Source: Halobellus inordinatus (lineage in GTDB: Archaea; Halobacteriota; Halobacteria; Halobacteriales; Haloferacaceae). From it: a DNA stretch of 64,000 bases. How positions within the stretch are numbered: position 1 is the first letter of the stretch; every line of letters begins with the position of its first letter. The position numbers and the translations under genes were made by a program. The notes under the pieces are model-generated. The model searched no databases. It worked only from the letters and a program-made list of their open reading frames with translations, and was not told the origin of the DNA. Below, piece by piece: positions 55,712-64,000 of this stretch. Location: the NCBI RefSeq assembly GCF_024464655.1, contig NZ_JANHAV010000002.1, positions 310,001-374,000 of the forward strand, in the 5' to 3' direction.

Positions 55712-56603
55712 TGGCGTTCACCTCCGGATTGTAGGGGGCGATTTCGTCCACCATCAACGGCCGCGTAACGGGGACGAGTCCGTTCGTCTGCGCACTCCGT
55801 TTGTAGATCATCGTTCCGTTGTCCGTTTGTGAGGTCAGCAGGACCAGCCCCAGCGACTGCGGAGGCTCCTGTCTCGTCACGTCGTAGTTCTCTAGTCCGG
55901 CCATCTCGGCCGCGTGGTCGATCGCCGTCGGCAACGCGCCGATCTGGTCGGCGTAGCCGTTCTCTACGGCTCTCGGTCCGAGGTAGGTCTTCGCGTAGGC
56001 GACCTCCTCGCGGGAGAGCGTGATGTTGTCGCCGCGGTGTTGCATCACGCGCCCGACGAACTGTCGTTTGAGCGATTCGACGGTCTGTCGACGCTCGTCG
56101 GCCGTCGGTTGCGCCTTGTCGGGGCCGGTCCGGATGACCGACTCGGGGAGGGGGACGCTGCCGCCGGAACTGACCACACCGACACTACCGACCTCTGTCG
56201 AGGAGAGGACGAAGATCTCGTCGGCCGGGAGCATCCCGTAGTACGCGCCGGATGCGCCGACGCCCTGCACCGAGGCGACCACGGGCATCTGTTCTGCTGT
56301 TCGTAACACTTCGAGGTACAGTCGCTCGCTGGGAGCGACATAGCCGCCACCGCTATCGACCTTGAGAACGACCGCTTCGATGGAATCGTTCGTCCGTGCA
56401 TTTCGGAGGTCTTCAGAAATGCCGTCCACCGTCGAGGCGGAGATGGTGCCGGAGACCGTAATCACCGACACCGTTCCCTCAGACTGCGTGGACGTCGTAT
56501 AATCGTAGGCAACGGGGGCGAGTACCGAACTCACCAGGACGGCCGCGACGATGGCGACGACGAATAGCGCCTTCGCCGACGCCGCGGATGAATCTCTATT
56601 CAT
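55698..56603 (-). CDS. S49-family (SppA-like) membrane peptidase, 301 aa
   Basis: A single N-terminal helix (about 10-34) anchors an S49 peptidase domain. VLKVDSGGGYVAPSERLY near residue 78 and the nucleophile segment GVGASGAYYGMLPADEIFVLSSTEVGSVGV near 114 are typical, with SGAYY placing the serine near residue 118. The Lys general base is not clearly assigned (candidate Lys in TGPDKAQPT). The C-terminal part (about 220-300) is extracellular and unlike SppA. ATG 56603. Acts on membrane peptides. It precedes the DUF4350 gene in an overlapping pair. Confidence 0.85.
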   Translation of the reverse strand: MNRDSSAASAKALFVVAIVAAVLVSSVLAPVAYDYTTSTQSEGTVSVITVSGTISASTVDGISEDLRNARTNDSIEAVVLKVDSGGGYVAPSERLYLEVLRTAEQMPVVASVQGVGASGAYYGMLPADEIFVLSSTEVGSVGVVSSGGSVPLPESVIRTGPDKAQPTADERRQTVESLKRQFVGRVMQHRGDNITLSREEVAYAKTYLGPRAVENGYADQIGALPTAIDHAAEMAGLENYDVTRQEPPQSLGLVLLTSQTDNGTMIYKRSAQTNGLVPVTRPLMVDEIAPYNPEVNANGSA

Positions 56604-56807
56604 ACTGCGTGGGAACCATATCCGAGGCTCCGTAAAGCGGTTCTTGAAACGAAAAGCCTGATTTCACCCACGTGTAACGGGCGACTACCGGTAATCGACT
56701 GTCGTCGCTAGCATATCCATACTGTGGGCTGTCCTCGACGACAAAGGGGCTCTGATCCGTGGCGAACAGCGAGACCCGAGCCGAGGCCACAACGACCGTC
56801 GCATTTG

Positions 56808-56874
56808 CACGTCTTCACGCACGTGATCGCGACTGCGTTCGGTCGGGTGCGCAATCAGTTGCAAATGCTGCGAT
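56808..56874. repeat. B-family palindromic element, degenerate copy B3
   Basis: GTCGCATTTGCACGTCTTCA at the left and ATCAGTTGCAAATGCTGCGA at the right still show the B ends and the CAGTTGC internal word, but the inner stem is altered (CGCGACTGCGTTCGGTCGGG) and the left arm lacks three bases. It lies in the 298-bp gap before the ABC exporter; no gene is seen there. Confidence 0.65.
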
Positions 56875-56901
56875 ATCTCACACCAGTCACAGCTGGCAGT
56901 A

Positions 56902-57669
56902 TCAGTCGGTCAGGCCGTAGCCGCGCCGGAAGAGAGCGATGTCGGCCACGATGATGCCGAGGGTGAGCGTGCCGAGCACGGCGAGCGACGCGTTCGGGTC
57001 GACTTCGCTGACGCCGAGGAAGCCGAACCGCACGCCGTTGACCATGTAGATCATCGGATTCAGGAGCGACACCTGCTGGACCGTCGCCGGCAACTCGTTC
57101 AGCGAGTAGAAGACGCCGCCGAAGAAGACGAGCGGCCGCAGAATGAACTGATTCAGCATCGTCAGGTCGTCGAAGTCGTCGGCCCAGAGGCCGCCGGCGA
57201 CGCCGAACCCGGCGAAAAGCAGTGTAATGACGACCGCGAACGCGACGAGATACAGCGGACGTGCCACCCCGACGGAGGTGAAGAACGCACCGATGAGGGC
57301 GATGAGCACGCCGACGATCGCACCCCGGATCGCCGCGGCCAGCACGTACGCGCTGACCATCGTCCGATACGAGAGCGGCGAGGTCAACACCTCCTCGATG
57401 TAGCGGTTCCAGCGGCCGTGGAAGATCGTGAACGAGGCGTTCTCGAAGGCGTTCGAGATCGCACCGAGGACGACCAGGCCGGGGAGAATAAAGAGAATGT
57501 ACGGGACACCGGCGATCTGATCGATGCGTTCGCCGAGGATGACGCCGAACACCGAGAAGTACAGCACGTTGGTGATGAACGGGGGGACGAAGGTGTTCCG
57601 CGGGCGGCGGACGAACCGGAGGACTTCGCGGCGCAGCAGCGAGACGAACCCCGTCGTGTCGATGCTCAT
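56902..57669 (-). CDS. ABC-2-type exporter permease, 255 aa
   Basis: Six predicted helices in the ABC-2 arrangement: LLRREVLRFVRRPRNTFVPPFITNVLYFSVFG at the N-terminus, GLVVLGAISNAFENASFTIFHGRWNRYIEEVL near residue 73, and YGLTD at the end. It pairs with the ATP-binding protein immediately upstream, whose stop codon overlaps its ATG (ATGA), as in DrrA/DrrB-type exporters. Substrate unknown; drug or lipid export is possible. ATG 57669. Confidence 0.88.
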   Translation of the reverse strand: MSIDTTGFVSLLRREVLRFVRRPRNTFVPPFITNVLYFSVFGVILGERIDQIAGVPYILFILPGLVVLGAISNAFENASFTIFHGRWNRYIEEVLTSPLSYRTMVSAYVLAAAIRGAIVGVLIALIGAFFTSVGVARPLYLVAFAVVITLLFAGFGVAGGLWADDFDDLTMLNQFILRPLVFFGGVFYSLNELPATVQQVSLLNPMIYMVNGVRFGFLGVSEVDPNASLAVLGTLTLGIIVADIALFRRGYGLTD

Positions 57670-58619
57670 TGCGACACCTCCGCGGTCGCGCGGCCCTCGC
57701 CTTGTCTGGTCATCTCGACGAAGACCTCTTCGAGCGACGTCCGCTGGATCTCCAAGTCGACGATCTCGTGGCCCTGCTCGTCGAGACACCGGACGACCTC
57801 CGGTGCGACGAGCCCGCCTTGGTGTGCGGTGACGACGAGTCGCGTGCCGTCGAGGTCGACGCTCTCGACCCGCTCGTCGACCGCCGTGAAGTCGGGGACG
57901 GCAGTCGGTGCGTGCCGCAGTTCCACGGCGATGTCGTCGGTCCCGCGGTCCATCAGTTCCTCGGGGCTGGCGACGTCGACGACGCGCCCGGAGTCGAGGA
58001 TGGCGACCTCGTCACAGAGCCGTTCGGCCTCCTCGATGTAGTGCGTCGTGAGCAGGATCGTCGTCCCCTGCTGGTTCAGGTCGACGATCGTCTCCCAGAG
58101 CTCGTGGCGGAGTTGGACGTCGACGCCGGCGGTCGGCTCGTCGAGGATGAGCAGATCGGGATCGGTGATGAGCGCTCGCGCGAGCATAAACCGACGCTTC
58201 ATCCCGCCCGAGAGCCAATCGAAGCGCGTGTCGCGTTTGTCGTAGATGCCGACGCGCTTCAGGACTTCGTCGGCGCGGTCGCCGGCTTCCCCGGGTGGCA
58301 CGCCGTGATAGCCGGCTTTGTGTTCGAGCACTTCCCGGATCGGGAAGAAGCGATCGACGTTGAACTCCTGAGGCGCGAGCCCGATGTGATCGCGCGCCTC
58401 GCGGTAGTCGTCTTCGACGCCGTGGCCGAACACGCGCGCCTCGCCGCCCGTCTTGCGGACGAGGCCGACGAGGATGTTGATGAACGTCGTCTTGCCCGCG
58501 CCGTTCGGTCCGAGCAGCCCGAAGAACGATCCCTCTGGGACGGTGAGGTCGACGCCGTCGAGCGCCTGTACGTCGCCGTAGGATTTTCGCAGGTCGCGTA
58601 TCTCGATCGCGGCTTCCAT
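57666..58619 (-). CDS. ABC transporter ATP-binding protein (DrrA/CcmA type), 317 aa
   Basis: Walker A GPNGAGKTT near residues 38-46, signature LSGGMKRRFMLARALI near 137, Walker B LLILDEPTAGVD near 156, and H-loop TTHYIEEAERLCDE near 190. The C-terminal ~90 residues are the accessory domain of exporter-type ATPases (VELRHAPTAVPDFTAVD). It energises the permease encoded next. ATG 58619. The pair forms a two-gene operon. Confidence 0.92.
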   Translation of the reverse strand: MEAAIEIRDLRKSYGDVQALDGVDLTVPEGSFFGLLGPNGAGKTTFINILVGLVRKTGGEARVFGHGVEDDYREARDHIGLAPQEFNVDRFFPIREVLEHKAGYHGVPPGEAGDRADEVLKRVGIYDKRDTRFDWLSGGMKRRFMLARALITDPDLLILDEPTAGVDVQLRHELWETIVDLNQQGTTILLTTHYIEEAERLCDEVAILDSGRVVDVASPEELMDRGTDDIAVELRHAPTAVPDFTAVDERVESVDLDGTRLVVTAHQGGLVAPEVVRCLDEQGHEIVDLEIQRTSLEEVFVEMTRQGEGRATAEVSQ

Positions 58620-58705
58620 TCACTTACCCTCTCTTCCGAGCGGTCCTAAGGACAGCGGATTCGGCCTACCTTTCCCGTTCTGTAACCCTCGGCGCCGAAA
58701 CAACG

Positions 58706-59284
58706 ATGCCCGTCGCCGGTCATCGTCTTGTTGTGGAGTCGTCGAACAGCTCATCCGCCGCTGACGGCGAGATCGTCAGTCCCGCGGCGGGCATCGAGAG
58801 CGATGTCGACCCTGCAACCGCCGACCGACTCGCGCGGCTGCGCCGACTCAGCCGTCTGCTCGACAGCGCGATCGAAATCCCCGGCACGAACCTCAAGGTC
58901 GGTCTCGACCCGCTCTTGGGTCTGTTGCCCGTTGTCGGCGACGCACCGGCGACGGCCGCTTCGGCGTACGTGGTTGCGGAGGCGGCGGCGCTCGGTGCTC
59001 CCCGAGCGACGCTCGCGCGGATGTGTCTGTACCTCCTCGTCGACGCCGTTTTCGGCTCGGTCCCGCTCGTCGGCGACGCCTTCGACGTGCTCTGGCGGGC
59101 GAACGACCGGAACGTCCGCCTGCTCGAAGCGCGACTGGTCGATCCCCGCGGCGAGACGCGCGACCGACGAGTCGTGGTCGCGCTCGGGACCGCCGTCTTC
59201 GTCGCTGTGCTCGCGGTGGGGGCGGGCGCGGCTGTCACCGTCTGGTGGCTGTTACGCGTCGCGGGCGTTGCAGGCGTCGTCTGA
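58706..59284 (+). CDS. DUF4112 membrane protein, 192 aa
   Basis: DUF4112 core at about residues 40-145: LSRLLDSAIEIPGTNLKVGLDPLLGLLPVVGDAPATAASAYVV, then LVDAVFGSVPLVGDAFDVLWRANDRNVRLLE, with the two GD motifs typical of the family; a C-terminal membrane helix follows (about 155-180). Function unknown. ATG 58706. Divergent from the ABC operon and followed by pus10 on the same strand. Confidence 0.85.
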   Translation: MPVAGHRLVVESSNSSSAADGEIVSPAAGIESDVDPATADRLARLRRLSRLLDSAIEIPGTNLKVGLDPLLGLLPVVGDAPATAASAYVVAEAAALGAPRATLARMCLYLLVDAVFGSVPLVGDAFDVLWRANDRNVRLLEARLVDPRGETRDRRVVVALGTAVFVAVLAVGAGAAVTVWWLLRVAGVAGVV

Positions 59285-59392
59285 GGAGTCCGAATGCTGT
59301 CTGACGAGCCCGAAACTGTCGGGGCGTCGTCGGGACCACCGTCCCAGCGCCGAAAGGACAAGACAGAAGCGATAGCCGCCTTTTCTACGTCT

Positions 59393-60757
59393 ATGAGCAT
59401 TCTCGCCGACGCCCGCGCGCTCGATGCGCAGGAACCGGTCTGTGACGCCTGCCTGGGCCGGGTCTTCGCCGATCGGAGCCACGGGCTGACGAACGACGAA
59501 CGGGGGTCGAGCCTCCGTATCGCCGCCGCGCTCGACGACGACGAACCCTACGAATCGGTCGACACCGCCGACTGCTGGGTGTGTGAAGGCCTGTGTGACG
59601 AGTTCGACGAGTGGGCCGAGCGCTGTGCGGCCGCCGTCGAGGACGTCGAGTTCGACACCTATCAGGTCGGCACGCGCACGCCGCCGCTCGTCGAGGAGAA
59701 CGAACTGCTCTTCCGCGAGGGCGCTGGTCTCGAGGAGGACTCGGGCGAACTGTTCAAATCGGAGTTCAACCGCGAAGTGGGCAAGCGCGTGGGCCGGCTC
59801 ACCGACACGGCGGTCGACTTCGGGCGGCCGGACGTGCAGTTTACGCTGGATCTGGAAGCCGACCGCGTCGAGGTCGACGTCCACTCGGCGTTCGTCTACG
59901 GCCGCTACCGAAAACTCGAACGCGACATCCCCCAGACCGAGTGGCCGTGTAACGCCTGCGACGGTTCCGGCTACGTCGGCAAACAGCCCTGCGAGAAGTG
60001 CGACGGCACGGGCTACCTCTATCAGGACAGCGTCGAGGGCCTCACGGCTCCAGTCGTCCGCGACGTGATGGACGGCACCGACGCGAAGTTCCACGGCGCT
60101 GGCCGCGAGGACGTCGACGCGCGGATGCTCGGCACCGGCCGCCCGTTCGTCATCGAGGTGATGGAACCCCGTCGTCGCCACGTCGACACCGACCGACTGG
60201 AGGGCGACATCAACGCCTTCGCAGAGGGTCGCGTCGAGGTCGAGGGACTCCGACTGGCCGACTACGAGATGGTTGAGCGCGTCAAGGGCCTGGACGCGTC
60301 CAAGCGCTACCGCGCCGAAGTCGCGTTCGGCGACGCGGTCGACGCCGACGACCTGGCGGCCGCACTCGAGGAGCTCGACGGTGCGACGATCGAGCAGTAC
60401 ACGCCCCACCGCGTTGACCACCGCCGGGCGAGCCTGACCCGGAAACGCGAGGTCTACGAGACGAGTGGCGACCTCGACGACGACACCCACGCGACGGTCG
60501 AGATCCACGGCGCGGGCGGCCTCTACATCAAGGAACTCGTCTCCGGCGACGAGGGCCGAACGAACCCCAGCCTCGCGGGTCTGCTCGGCGTCGACGCCGA
60601 GGTGACCGCGCTCGACGTCGTCGGCGTCTACGGCGAGGACGAGGCGTTCGAAGACGAGGCGTACTTCCGCGAGGAGACCGCGGGCGACGGTGACGCCGAC
60701 ACCGACGAACCGGAGGCTGAGGCGTCCGGCGACGGAGCCGACGCCGCGGACGACTGA
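59393..60757 (+). CDS. pus10: tRNA pseudouridine synthase Pus10, 454 aa
   Basis: Makes pseudouridine 54 and 55 of tRNA in archaea. An N-terminal THUMP-like region with cysteines (CDACLGRVF near 17, CWVCEGLCDEF near 64) precedes the catalytic domain with FHGAGREDVDARMLGTGRPFVIEV (near 233-256), where the aspartate in EDVDARML is catalytic. An insertion with two CxxCxGxG-type motifs (CNACDGSGYVGKQPCEKCDGTGY, near 187) resembles DnaJ zinc fingers. The C-terminal 30 residues are acidic. ATG 59393. TrmY acts on the position-54 product. rnhB follows three bases later. Confidence 0.94.
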   Translation: MSILADARALDAQEPVCDACLGRVFADRSHGLTNDERGSSLRIAAALDDDEPYESVDTADCWVCEGLCDEFDEWAERCAAAVEDVEFDTYQVGTRTPPLVEENELLFREGAGLEEDSGELFKSEFNREVGKRVGRLTDTAVDFGRPDVQFTLDLEADRVEVDVHSAFVYGRYRKLERDIPQTEWPCNACDGSGYVGKQPCEKCDGTGYLYQDSVEGLTAPVVRDVMDGTDAKFHGAGREDVDARMLGTGRPFVIEVMEPRRRHVDTDRLEGDINAFAEGRVEVEGLRLADYEMVERVKGLDASKRYRAEVAFGDAVDADDLAAALEELDGATIEQYTPHRVDHRRASLTRKREVYETSGDLDDDTHATVEIHGAGGLYIKELVSGDEGRTNPSLAGLLGVDAEVTALDVVGVYGEDEAFEDEAYFREETAGDGDADTDEPEAEASGDGADAADD

Positions 60758-60760
60758 GCG

Positions 60761-61459
60761 ATGCCGCCCGCAGGTCAGACTCCCGGCGGCGACGCGATCG
60801 CGATCGGCAGCGACGAGGCCGGCAAGGGTCCCGTTCTCGGACCGATGGTCGCCGCGGCCGTGCGCGCGCCGCCCGACGGGATCCCCGACGAGGTCGACGA
60901 CTCGAAACGACTCTCGCCGGCGACGAGAGAGGAGATCGCCGAGACGCTTCGCGCCCGCAAGGACGTCGCTGTCGGCGTCGCCATCGTCTCGACCGACCGC
61001 ATCGACGACCCCGAGACTGATATGAACTCGCTGACGGTCGACGCACACGCCGAAGCGATCGCTGCCGTCGCTCGCGACGGCGACGCCGTCACCACCGACG
61101 CCGGCGACGTCAGCGAGTCGCGGTTCGCGCGTCGGGTCCGTGAGGGCGTCGCGGCCGAACCGGCTGGACCGACCGTCGACGTACAGGCAGAACACGGTGC
61201 CGACGCCGAGTACCCGATCGTCGCGGCCGCTTCCGTCGTCGCGAAAGTCCGTCGCGACGCGGCGATCGAGGCCCTCGACGCAGCGTACGCCGACTACGGG
61301 CCGATCGGAAGCGGCTATCCGAGCGACCAGACGACGCGGGCCTTCTTGCGTGACTTCGTCGCGGAAACGGGCGAACTGCCCGACTGCGCACGGGCGTCGT
61401 GGTCGACGTCTGCCGACGTGCTTGCCGCTGCGGAGCAGTCGGGACTCTCGGAGTTCTGA
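60761..61459 (+). CDS. rnhB: Ribonuclease HII, 232 aa
   Basis: Removes RNA from RNA-DNA hybrids, including single ribonucleotides in DNA. Catalytic acidic residues: IGSDEAGKGPVLGPM near 15-29 (Asp/Glu), TTDAGDVS near 111, and a C-terminal YPIVAAASVVAKVRRD near 151, the metal-binding block. Length is usual for the archaeal enzyme. The start is three bases after pus10 stops, so they are an operon. ATG 60761. Confidence 0.94.
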   Translation: MPPAGQTPGGDAIAIGSDEAGKGPVLGPMVAAAVRAPPDGIPDEVDDSKRLSPATREEIAETLRARKDVAVGVAIVSTDRIDDPETDMNSLTVDAHAEAIAAVARDGDAVTTDAGDVSESRFARRVREGVAAEPAGPTVDVQAEHGADAEYPIVAAASVVAKVRRDAAIEALDAAYADYGPIGSGYPSDQTTRAFLRDFVAETGELPDCARASWSTSADVLAAAEQSGLSEF

Positions 61460-61486
61460 CCGGCGGCGGGCGTATTTGATCCAGAG

Positions 61487-61723
61487 CTACCGCATCGCTT
61501 CGAGTGAGACGTACGAACCCGATTCGGCGGAGACCCAGGTCGTCGGCAGTTCGTCGGCGTCGGCGTCCTCAGGATAGATCGTACACTCGTCAGGCGCGTC
61601 GTCGTAGGCCTCGACGCGGGCGACGTACGCTCGGATTCGCCAGGCCGTCTCGGCGTCGTCAGCGGGGTCGTCGTGCTCAGCGTCCGCGGCGTCGACGTCA
61701 GGGAGGTGTGAGTCGGTTGCCAT
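61487..61723 (-). CDS. Small DUF7511-like protein, 78 aa
   Basis: Strongly acidic N-terminal half, then a conserved-looking C-terminus, VEAYDDAPDECTIYPEDADADELPTTWVSAESGSYVSLEAMR, that I recall as the haloarchaeal DUF7511 signature. No catalytic motif. ATG 61723. Convergent with rnhB. Confidence 0.72.
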   Translation of the reverse strand: MATDSHLPDVDAADAEHDDPADDAETAWRIRAYVARVEAYDDAPDECTIYPEDADADELPTTWVSAESGSYVSLEAMR

Positions 61724-61972
61724 CGTGGAGGTGTCGTCGTGGTCGTTGATCCGATGTACGCGGCGTCGGTCGTCGCCTGCTGCAGTCTTCGGTTGTCCCG
61801 GTTTCGTATTTAAACAGTCGCCTATTCTTGTAGGGTGAGACTCGACTGCCTCACGAACGAGGATGCGACAGGGTGAAGCGGTTTCGAAACGCGGACGGCG
61901 CGTGTGACTGACGACGCGTGAAACAGTGGATCGAAACTGCGAGAAGGCGGCACTGCGCCGGGCTGATAGCGT
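61724..61972. other. Intergenic region, 249 bp, between DUF7511 and SecD genes
   Basis: No gene is seen. It contains an A/T-rich GTATTTAAAC at 61805-61814, a TATA-like word, but too far from either start to be assigned. Confidence 0.45.
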
Positions 61973-63583
61973 TCAGCGATCGATCGTCGTCAGCGATCGC
62001 AGGATGTCGCCGTACGCCGGGCGGGTGATGAGAACCCCGACGAGGACGCCGAGGATGGTGAAGATGGCGAAGCCCTGGAGGTCGCCGAGCGAGAGGATCG
62101 CCAGCGGCGACATCGCGATGATCGTCGTCGCCGCCGCCGCGCCGATCACCCAGAACGCCTTGCGGAAGCGCGACTGGAAGACGCGGCGGGAGTTGATCTC
62201 GCCTTCGGCCATCACCTCGTCGGCGATGATGATGAGGTCGTCGACCCCGGTCCCGATGACGGCGATGAACCCGGCGATGACCGAGAGATCGAGCGGGTAG
62301 CCGATCCCTGCGGCGAACCCGAGCAGGATCACGACCTCCGAGAGCGCGGTCACGACCATCGGCGCGGCGACGCGCACGTCGCTGTAGCGGACGAAGACCA
62401 CGCCGCTGACGGCGAGCACCGCGATGATTCCGGTAATGAGCGAGTTGATGCGGAAGTCTGCCCCCTGGCTCGGTGAGATGTACGAGACCGTCCCACCGCT
62501 GTCCTGGGAGAAGTCCAGCTGTGCCGGGAGCGCACCGGCGCGGAGGTTGATCGCGACGTCCTGCGCCTCCGAGACGTTCGTCGTCTGCAGTTGGAAGACG
62601 GGGTCCTGTTCCCACGCGCCACTACGGAGGCTGTCTGCGAGCCCCGGACTCATCCCGAAGGCGTTCGTCACCTCATCGTTGACGACCAGGAGGAGACACG
62701 GTTCGGTGTTGTTCCGGTCCTGCTGGTAGACACACCGCGTCCCGCCCTGCTGGGCGAGGCCGGTGTCAATCATCGACTGCTGGAACTCTGGGGCGACCGG
62801 CTCGGAGACCGTCACGGGGACGTACGCGCCGCCGTTCCGACCCTCCTGTGCGGTACCGATGCTCTGGAAGTCCTCTTGCTGCAGCACGACGTCGCGGGCG
62901 TAGCTCCCGTTTCCGGTGGGGTAGTACGCTTCGATCACGACTGTCCCGCGCTCGCTGACGAGTTCGCGGACCGACGAGGCGTCCTGGTTCGGAACCTCGA
63001 CGAGCACGTAGTTCTCGCCCTGGGCGGTCGTGACCTGCTGGACGGTCCCACCCGAGAGCCCCGCCTCGTTGATCTTGTTCTGGAGGATGCGGACGACTTC
63101 CTGCCGAGTCGCGTCGGTGACACCGTCGCGAACCTCCGTCTCTTCGGTCGCGTAGCCGGTCGCATCGAGTGCAGCTGTCAGTTCGTCGGTAGTGACGTTC
63201 TCGGCAGTCACCTCGACGGTCGTCGTCGTCTCCGACTGCGCCTGCGCACTCGACTGCTGTCCGGCCGGCACGCCCGTGCGGGCGATGACGTCGGCGGGGC
63301 CGGCGTTTTCGAGTTCGTCAGCCACGGCCTGTTCGACCGCCCGGGTGCTGTCTGTGCCGAACGAGACGTCCTCGGCGGTGACGCCGACGAGCGGCGCCCG
63401 CACACGCGTCCCGCCGGAGAGCTCGAGGCCGTACTGAAGGTTCGTCACGCTACTCGTGGCCGCGACGTCGGAGCCGGCGGTCCCGTCGTCCGCTGCGAGC
63501 GTCGGCGAGAGGAGCGCGAATCCGGCGATCAGGATGAACACGACGAGGAGGGCGACGCGCCAGTTCTCGCGTACGTCGACCAT
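61973..63583 (-). CDS. secD: SecD protein-export membrane protein, 536 aa
   Basis: RND-type subunit of the Sec accessory complex. One N-terminal helix (about 8-28), a large extracytoplasmic P1 domain (about 45-330) that includes LQYGLELSGGTRV at its start and EINEAGLSGGTVQQVTTAQGENYVLVEVP, then five helices from about residue 355 with GTGVDDLIIIADEVMAE near 460. Archaeal SecD lacks SecA and works with SecYEbeta. ATG 63583 overlaps the SecF stop codon (TGATG); secF precedes it in the transcript. Confidence 0.95.
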   Translation of the reverse strand: MVDVRENWRVALLVVFILIAGFALLSPTLAADDGTAGSDVAATSSVTNLQYGLELSGGTRVRAPLVGVTAEDVSFGTDSTRAVEQAVADELENAGPADVIARTGVPAGQQSSAQAQSETTTTVEVTAENVTTDELTAALDATGYATEETEVRDGVTDATRQEVVRILQNKINEAGLSGGTVQQVTTAQGENYVLVEVPNQDASSVRELVSERGTVVIEAYYPTGNGSYARDVVLQQEDFQSIGTAQEGRNGGAYVPVTVSEPVAPEFQQSMIDTGLAQQGGTRCVYQQDRNNTEPCLLLVVNDEVTNAFGMSPGLADSLRSGAWEQDPVFQLQTTNVSEAQDVAINLRAGALPAQLDFSQDSGGTVSYISPSQGADFRINSLITGIIAVLAVSGVVFVRYSDVRVAAPMVVTALSEVVILLGFAAGIGYPLDLSVIAGFIAVIGTGVDDLIIIADEVMAEGEINSRRVFQSRFRKAFWVIGAAAATTIIAMSPLAILSLGDLQGFAIFTILGVLVGVLITRPAYGDILRSLTTIDR

Positions 63584-64000
63584 CAGCGGGCCACCCCCCT
63601 GAACTTGTACCAGCGGAGGAGACTCAGATTCAGCAGGTACGTGTTCATCAGGTCCGCGGCGAGTCCGAAGACGAGCACCGTCCCGATGGCTGCTAGCAGC
63701 TGAATGCCGAACAGCGTCGCCGTGATCGTCATCACGATCATCGCTGTGATCGACGTTAGCGTCATCGTCACACCGGTCCGCATCGCCCGGTAGGTCGACT
63801 CGTAGAAGTCACCCGAACGGCGGAGGATGTGGTTGTTCAGCAGGATGTCGGAGTCGACGGAGTACCCGATGAGCATCAGGAGCGCCGCGACGGTCCCGAG
63901 CGAGAGTTCGATCCCGAGGACGTTCATCAGCGCCAGTGGAATGACGATGTCCGAGAACGCGGAGATGACGACTGCGATAGAGGGCACGAACACGCGGAAC
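63583..64000 (-). CDS. secF: SecF protein-export membrane protein, C-terminal 138 residues (5' end outside window)
   Basis: The visible part contains helices 3-6 of SecF: ALMNVLGIELSLGTVAALLMLIGYSVDSDILLNNHI, with the GYSVDSDIL motif conserved in SecF, and a C-terminal LRWYKF tail. It is encoded upstream of SecD in the same transcript; the last base of its stop codon region is shared with the SecD start, so the two are translationally coupled. The 5' end continues beyond base 64000. Confidence 0.93.
   Translation of the reverse strand, partial: FRVFVPSIAVVISAFSDIVIPLALMNVLGIELSLGTVAALLMLIGYSVDSDILLNNHILRRSGDFYESTYRAMRTGVTMTLTSITAMIVMTITATLFGIQLLAAIGTVLVFGLAADLMNTYLLNLSLLRWYKFRGVAR

Noticed and set aside
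56596-56790. 64-codon open frame upstream of the S49 gene
   Set aside because: No haloarchaeal acidic bias or family match; it overlaps the S49 start and probable promoter.
59252-61195. 647-codon open frame on the minus strand
   Set aside because: Antisense to pus10 and rnhB, both firmly identified.

Overview
The window is a 64 kb stretch of a haloarchaeal chromosome. The evidence is high G+C, very acidic predicted proteins, TATA-like boxes about 27 bases upstream of many start codons (leaderless mRNAs), and archaeal genes such as archaeosine synthase, TgtA, TrmY, Pus10, archaeal SepF, a SAMP1-like modifier and a split SecD/SecF. I cannot name a genus. Genes are dense, on both strands, mostly in units of 1-4 genes. 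There is no rRNA operon, CRISPR array, complete insertion sequence or obvious prophage.

Layout. 0-13 kb: the 3' part of serS, Tsr3, a NOG1-type GTPase, several membrane proteins (DUF5518, MgtC-like, DUF389, rhomboid), a membrane histidine kinase, an RNB ribonuclease and an AzlC/AzlD pair. 13-33 kb: acyl-CoA synthetase, Na+/H+ antiporter with RCK domains, thiolase, an AAA ATPase, a Tat lipoprotein beta-propeller, an MBL-fold hydrolase, DoxX, a nuclease-like DUF5787 protein, Nfu, a ROK kinase, a YgfZ-like protein, a geranylgeranyl-reductase-type flavoprotein and a second propeller. 32-38 kb: uvrA, sepF, a PUA protein and a SAMP1/MoaD operon, interleaved with small palindromic repeats. 38.8-40.7 kb: small genes, including two PhiH1-repressor-like regulators, framed by a 30-bp direct repeat. 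40.7-53 kb: ArcS and TgtA (archaeosine), HtpX, a CPBP protease, NUDIX, an arylsulfotransferase-type protein, VOC, PsiE and a DICT/DUF7344 regulator pair. 53-64 kb: tRNA-Pro(CGG) with a partial copy of its 3' end, TrmY, an S49 peptidase/DUF4350 pair, an ABC exporter, Pus10, RNase HII and SecD/SecF.

Functional themes. RNA modification is well represented (Tsr3, ArcS, TgtA, TrmY, Pus10), alongside membrane proteostasis (rhomboid, HtpX, CPBP, S49, SecDF) and lipid or acyl-CoA metabolism (acyl-CoA synthetase, thiolase, geranylgeranyl reductase).

Most unusual content. Three families (called A, B and C here) of about 78-86 bp nested palindromes occur ten times in total. Families A and C are flanked by the 3-bp direct repeat TGA/TCA. 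One C copy sits inside a B copy, and a second B copy shows the uninterrupted site. In five of the seven A/C copies the flanking TGA is the stop codon of the adjacent gene, so the element starts exactly where the coding sequence ends. They look like non-autonomous mobile elements that target or survive at TGA stop codons and would supply structured 3' ends to mRNAs.
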